Positions 1 through 5,846 of a DNA stretch of 42,534 nucleotides are shown piece after piece. The notes below the pieces were generated by a model. That model made no database searches and was not told the DNA's origin. It was given only the letters and a program-made list of their open reading frames with translations. The stretch is from positions 1 through 42,534 of IMG/VR virus record IMGVR_UViG_3300031673_000144. The stretch is one strand, 5' to 3'. Position numbers and translations under genes: made by a program. Origin of the DNA: a virus. Within the stretch, counting starts at the first letter, position 1; each line of letters begins with the position of its first letter.

Positions 1-134
1 GGAATCTTTGGCCCGATGCGGCACGCGTTATTCGGGAGTGCGGAGCACCCTTCGTCTTTCTCGAAAACGTCGGCGGAGCGGTCGCTTTTTTCGGAGAGCA
101 TGTCGTCGCTGGACTGGAAGCAATGGGCTACCGA
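1..134. repeat. Terminal direct repeat (copy at 42401-42534), circular closure
   Basis: Bases 1-134 match 42401-42534 except at two sites: 23 (A) against 42423 (C), and 47 (A) against 42441 (G). Both sites are third positions of alanine codons in the methyltransferase frame. The overlap joins one reading frame without a break, so the contig most likely closes into a circle of about 42,400 bp. That is expected for an assembled circular or circularly permuted phage genome. The two silent differences suggest population variants at the join, or sequencing error. A true 134-bp physical terminal repeat cannot be excluded. Confidence 0.9.
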
Positions 135-788
135 ACTGAGGCGGGACTTTTCAGCGCGGAGGAAATCGGCGCGACGCACGGCCGGGAACGGCTCTTCGTC
201 CTGGCTTACGCCCCACGGCTTTGCGAAGCGGGACAAGGACGGGAAGATCGGGGGGGCGGCGGGGGAATTGAACGAGCAGGCGCGGCTGTGGCAGACGCCG
301 CAAGAACCGAAGGGCGAAGGAACGGGCCGGAGCGGGGACCGCAAGGGCGAACCGCTCCTGGACGGGCAGGCGCGGAACTGGCCGACGCCAAGCACGTGCC
401 AACGGGGACCGGAGGAGCGGGCGTCGAAAGCGACGAGGCCGGGGACGGGCGGCGTGGACCTGCAGACGGAAGTGCGGAATTGGCCGACGCCGAAGGGGCG
501 CGACCACATAGGGCTGAGTCAACGTGGCAAGTTTGTCGAGGGGTTGAAGAATGCACTGCCGAACATGGCCTGCCACTTTTCCCTCCCGGCCCCGGCGACC
601 TCGAGGCCTGGCGGGCGGTCCTCGCCCGGGACCCATCGCTTGAACCCGCGATTTGTGGAGTGGCTGATGGGCTGGCCTCGAGGGTGGACAGCCTTTCGAT
701 GCTCGGCAACGGAGTTGTCCCGCTGGCGGCGGCGTATGCGTTCGCGATTCTGCTGGCTCGTCTGGAACACACGATGAAGGATAGGTGA
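3..788 (+). CDS. DNA cytosine-C5 methyltransferase, C-terminal part (starts at 42097)
   Basis: This is the downstream part of a C5-methyltransferase gene that begins at 42097 and crosses the circular join; the joined gene is 1,092 nt, 363 residues. It would transfer a methyl group from S-adenosylmethionine to cytosine C5 in phage DNA. Visible motifs: the ENV of motif IV-VI (FLENVGGAV, bases 60-83), a motif VIII-like GRERLF after base 170, and the C-terminal motif IX/X region MLGNGVVPLAAAYAF (about bases 699-743). The middle (about 200-560), where the target-recognition domain should sit, is Gly/Ala/Arg-rich with 'LADA' repeats. Its third-position GC is lower than in another open frame (100-777). 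The stop TGA overlaps the next ATG at 788. Confidence 0.85.
   Translation, partial: NLWPDAARVIRECGAPFVFLENVGGAVAFFGEHVVAGLEAMGYRTEAGLFSAEEIGATHGRERLFVLAYAPRLCEAGQGREDRGGGGGIERAGAAVADAARTEGRRNGPERGPQGRTAPGRAGAELADAKHVPTGTGGAGVESDEAGDGRRGPADGSAELADAEGARPHRAESTWQVCRGVEECTAEHGLPLFPPGPGDLEAWRAVLARDPSLEPAICGVADGLASRVDSLSMLGNGVVPLAAAYAFAILLARLEHTMKDR
100..777 (+). CDS. Overlapping 'WPTP' reading frame inside the methyltransferase gene
   Basis: A 225-codon frame, overlapping the methyltransferase gene in a different frame and open over nearly the same span. From ATG 100 it reads MSSLDWKQWATELRRDFSAR, then repeats of a (L/N)W(P/Q)TP motif (RLWQTP, RNWPTP twice) and ends with NPRFVEWLMGWPRGWT, a phrase usual near the C terminus of phage C5-methyltransferases. 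Between about 205 and 560 its third codon positions are nearly all G or C, more so than in the methyltransferase frame. That is what real coding looks like here. It could be a true overlapping gene, the product of a frameshift within the methyltransferase, or a relic of past frameshifts. No strong Shine-Dalgarno precedes ATG 100. Function unknown. Confidence 0.45.
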   Translation: MSSLDWKQWATELRRDFSARRKSARRTAGNGSSSWLTPHGFAKRDKDGKIGGAAGELNEQARLWQTPQEPKGEGTGRSGDRKGEPLLDGQARNWPTPSTCQRGPEERASKATRPGTGGVDLQTEVRNWPTPKGRDHIGLSQRGKFVEGLKNALPNMACHFSLPAPATSRPGGRSSPGTHRLNPRFVEWLMGWPRGWTAFRCSATELSRWRRRMRSRFCWLVWNTR

Positions 789-973
789 TGAGCACGGGCG
801 ACTTCCGGATGCCGTTCGGCGTGCACAAGGATAAGCCGCTCTCGGAGATTCCGACGGAGTACCTGGACTTCGTGCTCGGTTTCGAGAACCTCTGGCCCTC
901 GACGCGGGACGCGATCCTCGCGCACCTGCGGACGCGGGCGGACTGGAACAGGCAGAATGAGGAGGATGGCTGA
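788..973 (+). CDS. Small DUF3820-like protein
   Basis: A 61-residue protein whose core FRMPFGVHKDKPLSEIP then EYLDFVL resembles the short DUF3820 family (MPFGKHKGKPLSDIP-type), found in phages and bacteria and of unknown function. The ATG at 788 overlaps the methyltransferase stop (TGATG), so the two are probably translationally coupled; a GTG at 785 in the same frame is an alternative start. No cysteines or membrane segment. It ends in TGATGG, where the next gene starts at 973. Family assignment rests on the motif only; its role in this replication/modification cluster is not known. Confidence 0.7.
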   Translation: MSTGDFRMPFGVHKDKPLSEIPTEYLDFVLGFENLWPSTRDAILAHLRTRADWNRQNEEDG

Positions 974-1344
974 TGGAAAAACGCGGACTGGTCAATGCCT
1001 ACCAATGCCGAGTGTGCGCCGAGGTCGTTATGACGATCACCATGAACACCGGAACCACCCCGGCGTCGATGCGCTGCTCCTGCCGCGAGGGGGCGATGAA
1101 GTGGTCGTGCTGGTACAGAATTTCCGGTCATTTCGACCTGCTACCCGTGACCCACGCCTGGTATCGCCCCCGGTCGGGCGACGGCCTCGACCCCCCGACG
1201 CTGGACCACCTGCAACACGGCGGCCTGATCCTGGCCCCGCTGGCGGAAGCGGCACGAGAGGCGTTGACGGGGATCGAGCCGACGGGTGACGAGTGGGTGG
1301 ATTGGCGGCCGTGGCTCGAGGCGCGGTACGGGAAGGCGGATTGA
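973..1344 (+). CDS. Hypothetical Cys-rich protein
   Basis: A 123-residue protein not recognised as a named family. The N-terminal third carries CRVC followed about 20 residues later by CSC and another Cys (MKWSCWY), which could bind zinc. The C-terminal half is rich in Trp and Leu, ending WVDWRPWLEARYGKAD. Its ATG overlaps the stop of the preceding gene by one base, so it belongs to the same transcription and translation unit. Third positions are G/C-rich, supporting real coding. A nucleic-acid-binding role would fit the position but is only inference. Confidence 0.65.
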   Translation: MEKRGLVNAYQCRVCAEVVMTITMNTGTTPASMRCSCREGAMKWSCWYRISGHFDLLPVTHAWYRPRSGDGLDPPTLDHLQHGGLILAPLAEAAREALTGIEPTGDEWVDWRPWLEARYGKAD

Positions 1345-1357
1345 AAGGACAACGGCG

Positions 1358-1546
1358 ATGGCCTCGCTCTTGAACCGTGCCCAGGTGCGGCGATTCATCC
1401 TGACGAGGGCGGCGGAACTGCGGCCCGATTGGGGGTGCACGCGGGTGTCGGCGGAGGCCCTGGCGGACATCGAGGCGGTCCTCAGGCTCCGGCTGATCGC
1501 GACGATCAAGGCGCATCCGACGATGGGGAAGACGTTTAGGCCGTGA
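1358..1546 (+). CDS. Small helical protein, histone-fold-like
   Basis: A 62-residue basic protein beginning MASLLNRAQVRRFILTRAAE. The arrangement of a short helix, the phrase TRVSAEALADIEAVLRL, and a final helix with HPTMGKTFRP resembles small phage and archaeal proteins with a histone-like fold. A GAAAGGAC ribosome-binding site precedes ATG 1358. The frame is open further upstream, but that part overlaps the previous gene. It could be a DNA-binding architectural protein. The fold suggestion is from pattern only and would need a profile or structure search. Confidence 0.6.
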   Translation: MASLLNRAQVRRFILTRAAELRPDWGCTRVSAEALADIEAVLRLRLIATIKAHPTMGKTFRP

Positions 1547-1559
1547 ATGAGACAAAAGG

Positions 1560-1583
1560 CAAACGGCAAAAAGCAATGACCAA
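1560..1583 (+). repeat. Intergenic repeat 'CAAACGGCAAA-N-CAATGACC' (first of three)
   Basis: The stretch CAAACGGCAAAAAGCAATGA recurs with small changes at 2132-2153 (CAAACGGCAAACGACAATGACC-like) and near 38640-38660 (CGAACGGCAAAAGGCAATGA). All three lie in short gaps between genes. In the second copy the embedded ATG is the start codon of the methyltransferase at 2148. It may be a mobile or recombinogenic intergenic element carrying a start codon; no function can be assigned. Confidence 0.5.
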
Positions 1584-1604
1584 GGGACAGGAAAGGAGCC
1601 GGAC

Positions 1605-2129
1605 ATGAAAAAGTCGCAGGCGTACCCCAGCAGTTACCTCGCGCAGGACGATGTGCGGGAGGGGCCCATTCGCGCGACCATCGCCGACGTGCGGATCGAG
1701 ACCATCGGCCAGGGCGAGAGGGCCGCGGAAAAGCCGGTGGTGCATTTTCAGGAGAAGAACTTCAAAACCTTCCCCCTCAATCAGACCAACTGGGCGACCA
1801 TCGAGGCGATTTACGGCGAAGAATCGGACGCCTGGAAAGGACGGCCCATCGAGTTGTACCTCGACCCGGGCGTGAAGTTCGGGCTCGAGACGGTTGGCGG
1901 CGTCCGGGTCCGCATCCCGACCGGCGCCGACGGGGCGATCCTCAGCATGGAAGCCGCCCTGGCCGAAGCCCTGAAGGTGGGGATGACGCGGGACGAGTTC
2001 GTCGCGGCCCTGAAGGCCAAGGGCCTGAAGGGCTACACGCCCGCGAAAGACTCGGCCGTGGCCCGCGAGGTCCTGGCGGCGGCCCAGGCCGCCGAGGCGG
2101 ACAAGATGGACGACACGATACCGTTTTAG
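1605..2129 (+). CDS. SSB-like phage DNA-binding protein with acidic IPF tail
   Basis: A 174-residue protein ending MDDTIPF. An acidic tail ending in Ile-Pro-Phe is the hallmark by which bacterial single-stranded-DNA-binding proteins recruit partners. The middle part (WKGRPIELYLDPGVKFG and GGVRVRIP, about residues 78-110) matches a phage protein type with 'W-G-K-I-ELYP...VRVR' beta strands, probably an OB-like fold. The N terminus has YLAQDDVREGPIRATI. A good GAAAGGAG site precedes ATG 1605. It sits just upstream of a methyltransferase and the initiator gene, consistent with a role at the replication fork. Alternative: an annealing or recombination accessory protein. Confidence 0.6.
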   Translation: MKKSQAYPSSYLAQDDVREGPIRATIADVRIETIGQGERAAEKPVVHFQEKNFKTFPLNQTNWATIEAIYGEESDAWKGRPIELYLDPGVKFGLETVGGVRVRIPTGADGAILSMEAALAEALKVGMTRDEFVAALKAKGLKGYTPAKDSAVAREVLAAAQAAEADKMDDTIPF

Positions 2130-2147
2130 AGCAAACGGCAAACGACA

Positions 2148-3884
2148 ATGACCAAAGACGGCGTGACGCTGGTGACGGGGGACGTGCGGGAGGTGCTGCG
2201 CGGCCTGCCCGCCGAGTCGGTCCACTGCTGCATCACCTCGCCGCCGTACTGGGGCCTGCGGGCCTACGGGACGGAGCCGCAGGTGTGGGGCGGACGGGCG
2301 GATTGTGGACACGAGTGGGGCGAGGGCGGTCCCGGTCGGTCCCGCGATCGGCAACACGTCTCCGAGGCCCCGGGCGCTCGAGGCGGTGGCCTGAAGGCGT
2401 CCGCGAAGAATCATTCGACGCCGGGCGGCGACTCTTTCTGCCGGAAGTGCGGCGCGTGGCGCGGGGAGTTGGGCCAGGAGCCGATGCCCGCCCTTTTCGT
2501 CGAGCACCTGGTTGAGGTGTTCCGCGAGGTCCGGCGCGTGATGAGGCCGGACGCGACGCTGTGGCTGAACATGGGCGATTCGTATGGTTCCGGTGGAACC
2601 TCGACGAATCGGGCCCCGCGGATATTGGGCGAGGGTGGTTGCCACTCATGGACGAAGCGAGAACAGAGTACTGCGCGGTCGGCCGTTGGGGAGATCAAGC
2701 CCAAAGACCTCTGCGAAATCCCGTCCGATGTGGTCCGCGCGCTCCGCGCCGACGGCTGGTGGCTCCGGTCGCGCATCCCGTGGCTGAAGCGGAACGCCAT
2801 GCCGGAATCGACGAATGACCGGCCGACGCAGGCGGTAGAGTATGTGTTCCTGCTGTCGAAATCGGCCCGGTACTTCTATGACGGCGAGGCGGTGAAGGTG
2901 CGCTCCGCATATCCAGACGACCTTCGGCGTCCGCTTGGAAGCGAGGGTGCTTGGCAACTCGATGGAAGAAAAAGGGGGTCTCAAGGTGGGGGCAAGCCGT
3001 ATGACCACGATGCTTCTCGCCGCGCCCGCCGCAACTCCGACTGGTTCTTCGAGTCCTGGCAGGGACTCTATGCGGACGACGACCCCAACCCCGACGGAGA
3101 AGGCGGGGCAAGCGGGAGCCCCCTGGCCTTTGTCGTCAACCCTGCCGCGTTCAAGCAAGCCCACTTCGCCACGTTCCCGCCGAAACTCGTCGAGCCGATG
3201 GTGAAGGTCGGGACGAGCGTGAAGGGATGCTGCCCGCGGTGCGGAAAGCCGTGGGAACGAGTGGTGGAGAGGACCGCTAATCCTTCCAAGGCGGCCAACG
3301 CGGGCGGGGAGGACCTGACCTGCGGCGCGCCGAACATGGGCGGAAACCGGCAAACGAGCAAGGGGCTACACCGAAACGACGGGAACGCCAACACGGGAGA
3401 ACCCGTCCGCACCCTCGGCTGGCGACCGGGGTGCGCGTGCTATTCGATCCAGTGGGCTGCCGCGATCGAAGAAGAATGGCCCCGGCTCCCGCGGACTCGC
3501 AACGGCCGCAAACGCAAGGGACAGGATGCATGGACGCGACGGGAGAAGCGGGCGCGGGCTTACGCTGATCGCTGCGTCGTCCCGCGTCGGCACGCGGAGT
3601 TCGAGGCCGAACCCTGCACCGTCCTCGACCCGTTCAGCGGCGCGGGCACGACGGCGATGGTGGCCGCGCAACTCGGACGCCGGGCCATCGGCATCGACCT
3701 CTCGGAGAAATACAACCGGATGGCGGCGGCGCGGATTGGCAAGGCCCTCAGGCCCGCGACGTTCGTGGATCAGGACGCCGGGACGGAGATGTCGCTGCTC
3801 GCCTCGACGGCGAAGCCTGGCGGGCCGGCTGAGAAGGAACCAACCCTGCCACTGGGCGCCCTGAGAGGATTCACCGATGGATGA
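2148..3884 (+). CDS. Site-specific DNA methyltransferase, beta class (N4-cytosine or N6-adenine)
   Basis: A 578-residue exocyclic-amino DNA methyltransferase. Motif IV is SPPYWGL at residues 31-37 and motif I is DPFSGAGTTAMVAAQLGRRA near residue 495. This order (catalytic motif first, AdoMet motif last) defines the beta class. SPPY is commonest in N4-cytosine enzymes, but some N6-adenine enzymes use it too. The long middle includes Cys clusters (DCGHEW, FCRKCGAW, CCPRCGKPW) that are typical of phage members and likely bind zinc in the target-recognition part. ATG 2148 lies within a repeat copy with no strong Shine-Dalgarno. The 3' end overlaps the initiator gene by 8 bases. It probably protects phage DNA from host restriction; no partner nuclease is nearby. 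Confidence 0.92.
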   Translation: MTKDGVTLVTGDVREVLRGLPAESVHCCITSPPYWGLRAYGTEPQVWGGRADCGHEWGEGGPGRSRDRQHVSEAPGARGGGLKASAKNHSTPGGDSFCRKCGAWRGELGQEPMPALFVEHLVEVFREVRRVMRPDATLWLNMGDSYGSGGTSTNRAPRILGEGGCHSWTKREQSTARSAVGEIKPKDLCEIPSDVVRALRADGWWLRSRIPWLKRNAMPESTNDRPTQAVEYVFLLSKSARYFYDGEAVKVRSAYPDDLRRPLGSEGAWQLDGRKRGSQGGGKPYDHDASRRARRNSDWFFESWQGLYADDDPNPDGEGGASGSPLAFVVNPAAFKQAHFATFPPKLVEPMVKVGTSVKGCCPRCGKPWERVVERTANPSKAANAGGEDLTCGAPNMGGNRQTSKGLHRNDGNANTGEPVRTLGWRPGCACYSIQWAAAIEEEWPRLPRTRNGRKRKGQDAWTRREKRARAYADRCVVPRRHAEFEAEPCTVLDPFSGAGTTAMVAAQLGRRAIGIDLSEKYNRMAAARIGKALRPATFVDQDAGTEMSLLASTAKPGGPAEKEPTLPLGALRGFTDG

Positions 3885-4851
3885 ACCGTTCTACAAAGCC
3901 TCGCGGGCGATGCTGGCCCGGACGGACCTGACGCTGGCCGAGAAACTGGTGCGGATCGTCCGGGCACACTGGCTGGCGTTCGAGGGGCGGGAGCCCACGG
4001 CGGCGGAGACGGCCCGGGCGACGGGGCTGAGCGAGCGCCAGATCTACCGGATTCTGGCCCGGAAAAAGGGTGCTTTCAACGCAGAGGACGCAGAGGCCGC
4101 AGAGAAGGCCAAGGCCGGACTCGGGGAAAAACGGCGGGGCCGACTGACAGGATGTCAGGCCAAACCACTGACAGGATGTCATGACAAAATGTCAGTAAAA
4201 ACTGACAAGATGTCAGTCCCCGGCCCGGACGCTTGTAGTAAGTCTTATGGTGTTATGAGAGATGTAGACAAAGAGAGAGGCATGATAACGGCCCCCTCCC
4301 CTTCCGCTGCGCGGGGGCAAAAAAAGGAAGAAACGGACGGCCTCGCCGAGGCGGCGGCCAAGGCGGGCGAACAGGGCGGGATGTTTGCCATGCTGGCCCT
4401 GAAGGGCCGGGCCGGCGGTGGCAAGTGGCCCCTGGCCCGGTGGATCGGCCAGGCGGAGGAGGACGAGGCGGCGAGGCGGTTTTCTCGCGCCGACCTGGAG
4501 GCGTTCGTGGCCTCGAGGACGGCGATCACCGAGGCGCCGTGGAAACTGGCGGAAGCGGTGCGGCGACATGCAGAAGCGGCGAAGGCGGCGGCGTTCCGGG
4601 AGCGGCTTAGGACGATCCGGGGCCTGACGCGGGTCGAACCGGTCCTCGGACCGAACGATCGCCGGCAGGCGCCGGGATTGGACCTTCGGTATAGGGTTCG
4701 CTGGGCGGACGACGGGCTCTTGGTGATAGAGACGGAGTGGCGGGTCGGCGAAAAATGGATCGGCGGCGGATTGGCGGAACGCTACGAGATCCGGTCCTTG
4801 GCGAATGCGGCGCGGTGGCGGTTCCGGGCCGCCCAACCGACCTTGTTTTGA
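3877..4851 (+). CDS. Replication initiator-like protein with internal iterons
   Basis: A 324-residue protein with an N-terminal helix-turn-helix (about residues 30-65: EPTAAETARATGLSERQIYR), as in phage O-type replication initiators. A linker (about 65-150) follows, then a helical and beta-containing C-terminal half ending AAQPTLF. The linker is coded by repeats: first an 'NAEDAEAAEKA' stretch that belongs to a dispersed intergenic repeat, then four copies of TGACA-RRA-TGTCA at 4145-4215. Next comes a locally AT-richer segment (about 4232-4290). Iterons within an initiator gene followed by AT-rich DNA is the lambda-O type origin layout. No helicase or loader gene is seen, so host helicase recruitment is inferred. 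Assignment of this exact protein as initiator is inference from HTH plus iterons. Confidence 0.7.
   Translation: MDEPFYKASRAMLARTDLTLAEKLVRIVRAHWLAFEGREPTAAETARATGLSERQIYRILARKKGAFNAEDAEAAEKAKAGLGEKRRGRLTGCQAKPLTGCHDKMSVKTDKMSVPGPDACSKSYGVMRDVDKERGMITAPSPSAARGQKKEETDGLAEAAAKAGEQGGMFAMLALKGRAGGGKWPLARWIGQAEEDEAARRFSRADLEAFVASRTAITEAPWKLAEAVRRHAEAAKAAAFRERLRTIRGLTRVEPVLGPNDRRQAPGLDLRYRVRWADDGLLVIETEWRVGEKWIGGGLAERYEIRSLANAARWRFRAAQPTLF
4074..4108 (+). repeat. Dispersed 'ACGCAGAGG' repeat inside the initiator gene
   Basis: The run TTTCAACGCAGAGGACGCAG, continuing AGGCCGCAGAGAAGG, belongs to a type of short repeat with 'CGCAGAG' units that I have seen described only as intergenic sequence in environmental bacterial genomes. 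A second copy lies at 41881-41912 between genes. Here it is translated as FNAEDAEAAEKA in the linker of the initiator protein. Its presence in a coding sequence in an open frame suggests insertion of a mobile palindromic element followed by retention. Confidence 0.6.
4145..4215. other. Candidate replication origin: four 13-bp iterons
   Basis: Four copies of the inverted repeat TGACA-N3-TGTCA begin at 4145 (GGA), 4169 (GGA), 4182 (AAA) and 4203 (AGA). Their starts are 24, 13 and 21 bases apart and all match TGACARRATGTCA. They lie in the coding sequence of the initiator. An AT-richer stretch (about 4232-4290), which could be the unwinding element, follows them. By analogy with lambda-type origins each palindrome would bind an initiator dimer. 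Alternative: an autoregulatory operator array. Confidence 0.65.
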
Positions 4852-4861
4852 CCGACAGGGC

Positions 4862-4914
4862 GGCCGCTTGCGGTCCGCCTGCGGCGAGATCTCGCAGCGC
4901 GGACTTAGCGGCCT
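4862..4914. repeat. Compound palindromic (REP-like) element
   Basis: A nested hairpin lies between the initiator stop and the next gene. The outer arms are GGCCGC/GCGGCC, the middle arms GTCCGC/GCGGAC, the inner arms CTGCG/CGCAG, and the centre is the palindrome GCGAGATCTCGC (4884-4895). Parts recur elsewhere: the centre at 6571, 8372, 8581 and 9178, and the 'GCCGCTTGCGG...TTAGCGGCC' frame near 41339-41361. It has no T-run, so it is not a classic terminator. It may stabilise mRNA or be a dispersed repeat acquired from a host genome. Confidence 0.6.
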
Positions 4915-4941
4915 TGGGTGTTTCAACGAAAGGAGCGGGCG

Positions 4942-5229
4942 ATGAACGAAAAATGCGAGTCGTGCGGGTCGGCGGTGGTGACGGCCCCGGAGCCCAGCGG
5001 GTTCGTGGAACACCACCGGGAAGGCGGCCTGGATTGTGTGCGGACGCAACTCGCCAAGGTCCGCGAGGAGGCCAAGCGGCTGCGGGAGGCCATTCGTGAA
5101 GCCCTGCGACACGACCTTGCTCCCGGCGGATGGGGTGGCCCCGCCGCCGAGAACATTCTCATAAAGGCCCTGGCTGTGAAGGACCCGCCGTCGCCGGAGG
5201 CTATGGCCGCGAAGGGGGGCGAGGGATGA
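4942..5229 (+). CDS. Hypothetical zinc-ribbon/coiled-coil protein
   Basis: A 95-residue protein beginning MNEKCESCGSAVV, with one CxxC near the N terminus, a histidine pair (EHHREGG) and a third Cys (LDCVRTQ), which together could bind one zinc ion. A helical, charged stretch follows (VREEAKRLREAIREALRHDL) that could form a coiled coil. The start at 4942 is favoured over an upstream in-frame ATG at 4918 because AAAGGAG sits 7-13 bases before it. The end overlaps the next gene (ATGA at 5226). No family recognised; position suggests a small early protein. Confidence 0.65.
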   Translation: MNEKCESCGSAVVTAPEPSGFVEHHREGGLDCVRTQLAKVREEAKRLREAIREALRHDLAPGGWGGPAAENILIKALAVKDPPSPEAMAAKGGEG

Positions 5230-5540
5230 AACGGATTCAGCGGCGGCGGACGAGGGGCTGGCGGATGCCGAAGGGCGCCGTCAACGTGGCGCGGCCGGGA
5301 TTTTGGGGCAACCCGTTCCGGGGGCCGAAGGCGCTGCACCTCTACCGGTTGCTCTGGCGGCGGCGGTGGAAGGACTTGCGCCGTGCGGGATACAATGATT
5401 GGCACATTACTTTCCTACGCGGGCACTTGCGTGCCTGGAAAACATGTCTTCATGAACTCTGCGGCCTGGACCTGGCGTGCTGGTGCCCCCTGGACCGGCC
5501 GTGCCACGGGGATGTGCTCCTCAGAAAGGCGAACGCATGA
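5226..5540 (+). CDS. DUF4326 family protein
   Basis: A 104-residue basic protein with the DUF4326 signature. An N-terminal RTRGWRMPKGAVNVARPGFW then GNPF segment is followed by C-terminal LDLACWCPLDRPCHGDVLL. The family is common in phages and bacteria; its function is not established. The two conserved Cys (CWC) and the HxD near the C terminus are visible and could form a metal or catalytic site. ATG 5226 overlaps the previous stop by four bases and the stop overlaps the next ATG at 5537, so it is part of a tightly coupled operon. Confidence 0.8.
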   Translation: MKRIQRRRTRGWRMPKGAVNVARPGFWGNPFRGPKALHLYRLLWRRRWKDLRRAGYNDWHITFLRGHLRAWKTCLHELCGLDLACWCPLDRPCHGDVLLRKANA

Positions 5541-5782
5541 ACGCAAAAGAGCGGAAGGCCGTTCTCCTGGCCGAGGAGGTTCTGAAACGCTTAGAGTTTT
5601 CCTACGAGGATGACGAAGTAGACGGCCTATGCCCGGAGTGCGGCGGCGTTGACCCAAAGGATTCTGGGGGAATCGCCGTCGCCGGCGAGGACATCGGCCA
5701 CACCGAGGCCTGCCATTTGGGCCAAGCGATGACCGCAATCAAGGAAATCCTTTTTGAGGATGGGGCACGACATGAACCGTGA
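5537..5782 (+). CDS. Small Cys-rich phage protein
   Basis: An 81-residue acidic protein with CPECGG near residue 32 and a later H-x(3)-C (HTEACHLGQA), a possible zinc knuckle. The last third is helical. Similar short proteins with CPxCGG...H..C..A are frequent in phage accessory regions, without known function. ATG 5537 overlaps the DUF4326 stop. Its 3' end overlaps the small leader frame at 5772, so the two are likely coupled. Confidence 0.65.
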   Translation: MNAKERKAVLLAEEVLKRLEFSYEDDEVDGLCPECGGVDPKDSGGIAVAGEDIGHTEACHLGQAMTAIKEILFEDGARHEP

Positions 5783-5846
5783 AGGGCCGGACCCCGCAGT
5801 AGAGCAGGCGGTCGCACACTGCGGGGCTGAAAGGAGCAAGGCATGA
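5772..5846 (+). CDS. Candidate 24-codon leader peptide upstream of the Gp37/Gp68-like gene
   Basis: This short frame starts MNREGPD, the same seven residues that open the large gene at 5843, and its TGA overlaps that gene's ATG (ATGA). The 22-bp start segment at 5771-5792 is repeated at 5842-5863 with a single silent change. Inside the leader lies a hairpin (5792-5826). It may be a duplicated gene start that now serves as a leader peptide, or a non-functional by-product of duplication. Expression is not shown by sequence alone. Confidence 0.35.
   Translation: MNREGPDPAVEQAVAHCGAERSKA
5792..5826 (+). promoter_or_regulatory. Hairpin before the Gp37/Gp68-like start
   Basis: Perfect 9-bp inverted repeat CCCCGCAGT / ACTGCGGGG with a 17-base loop that begins AGAG. 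It lies 5 bases before the AAAGGAG ribosome-binding site of the gene at 5843. A second hairpin at 38248-38279 has the same plan with two compensating base-pair changes, which argues for a conserved structure. It might be a translational regulator or a dispersed palindrome. Confidence 0.55.

Noticed and set aside
151-1131. Long minus-strand open frame opposite the methyltransferase and small genes
   Set aside because: Arg/Pro-rich composition, no ribosome-binding site or recognisable motif; long antisense frames are expected in GC-rich coding DNA. The same holds for minus-strand frames such as 5627-7390, 9773-11794 and 40703-41887.
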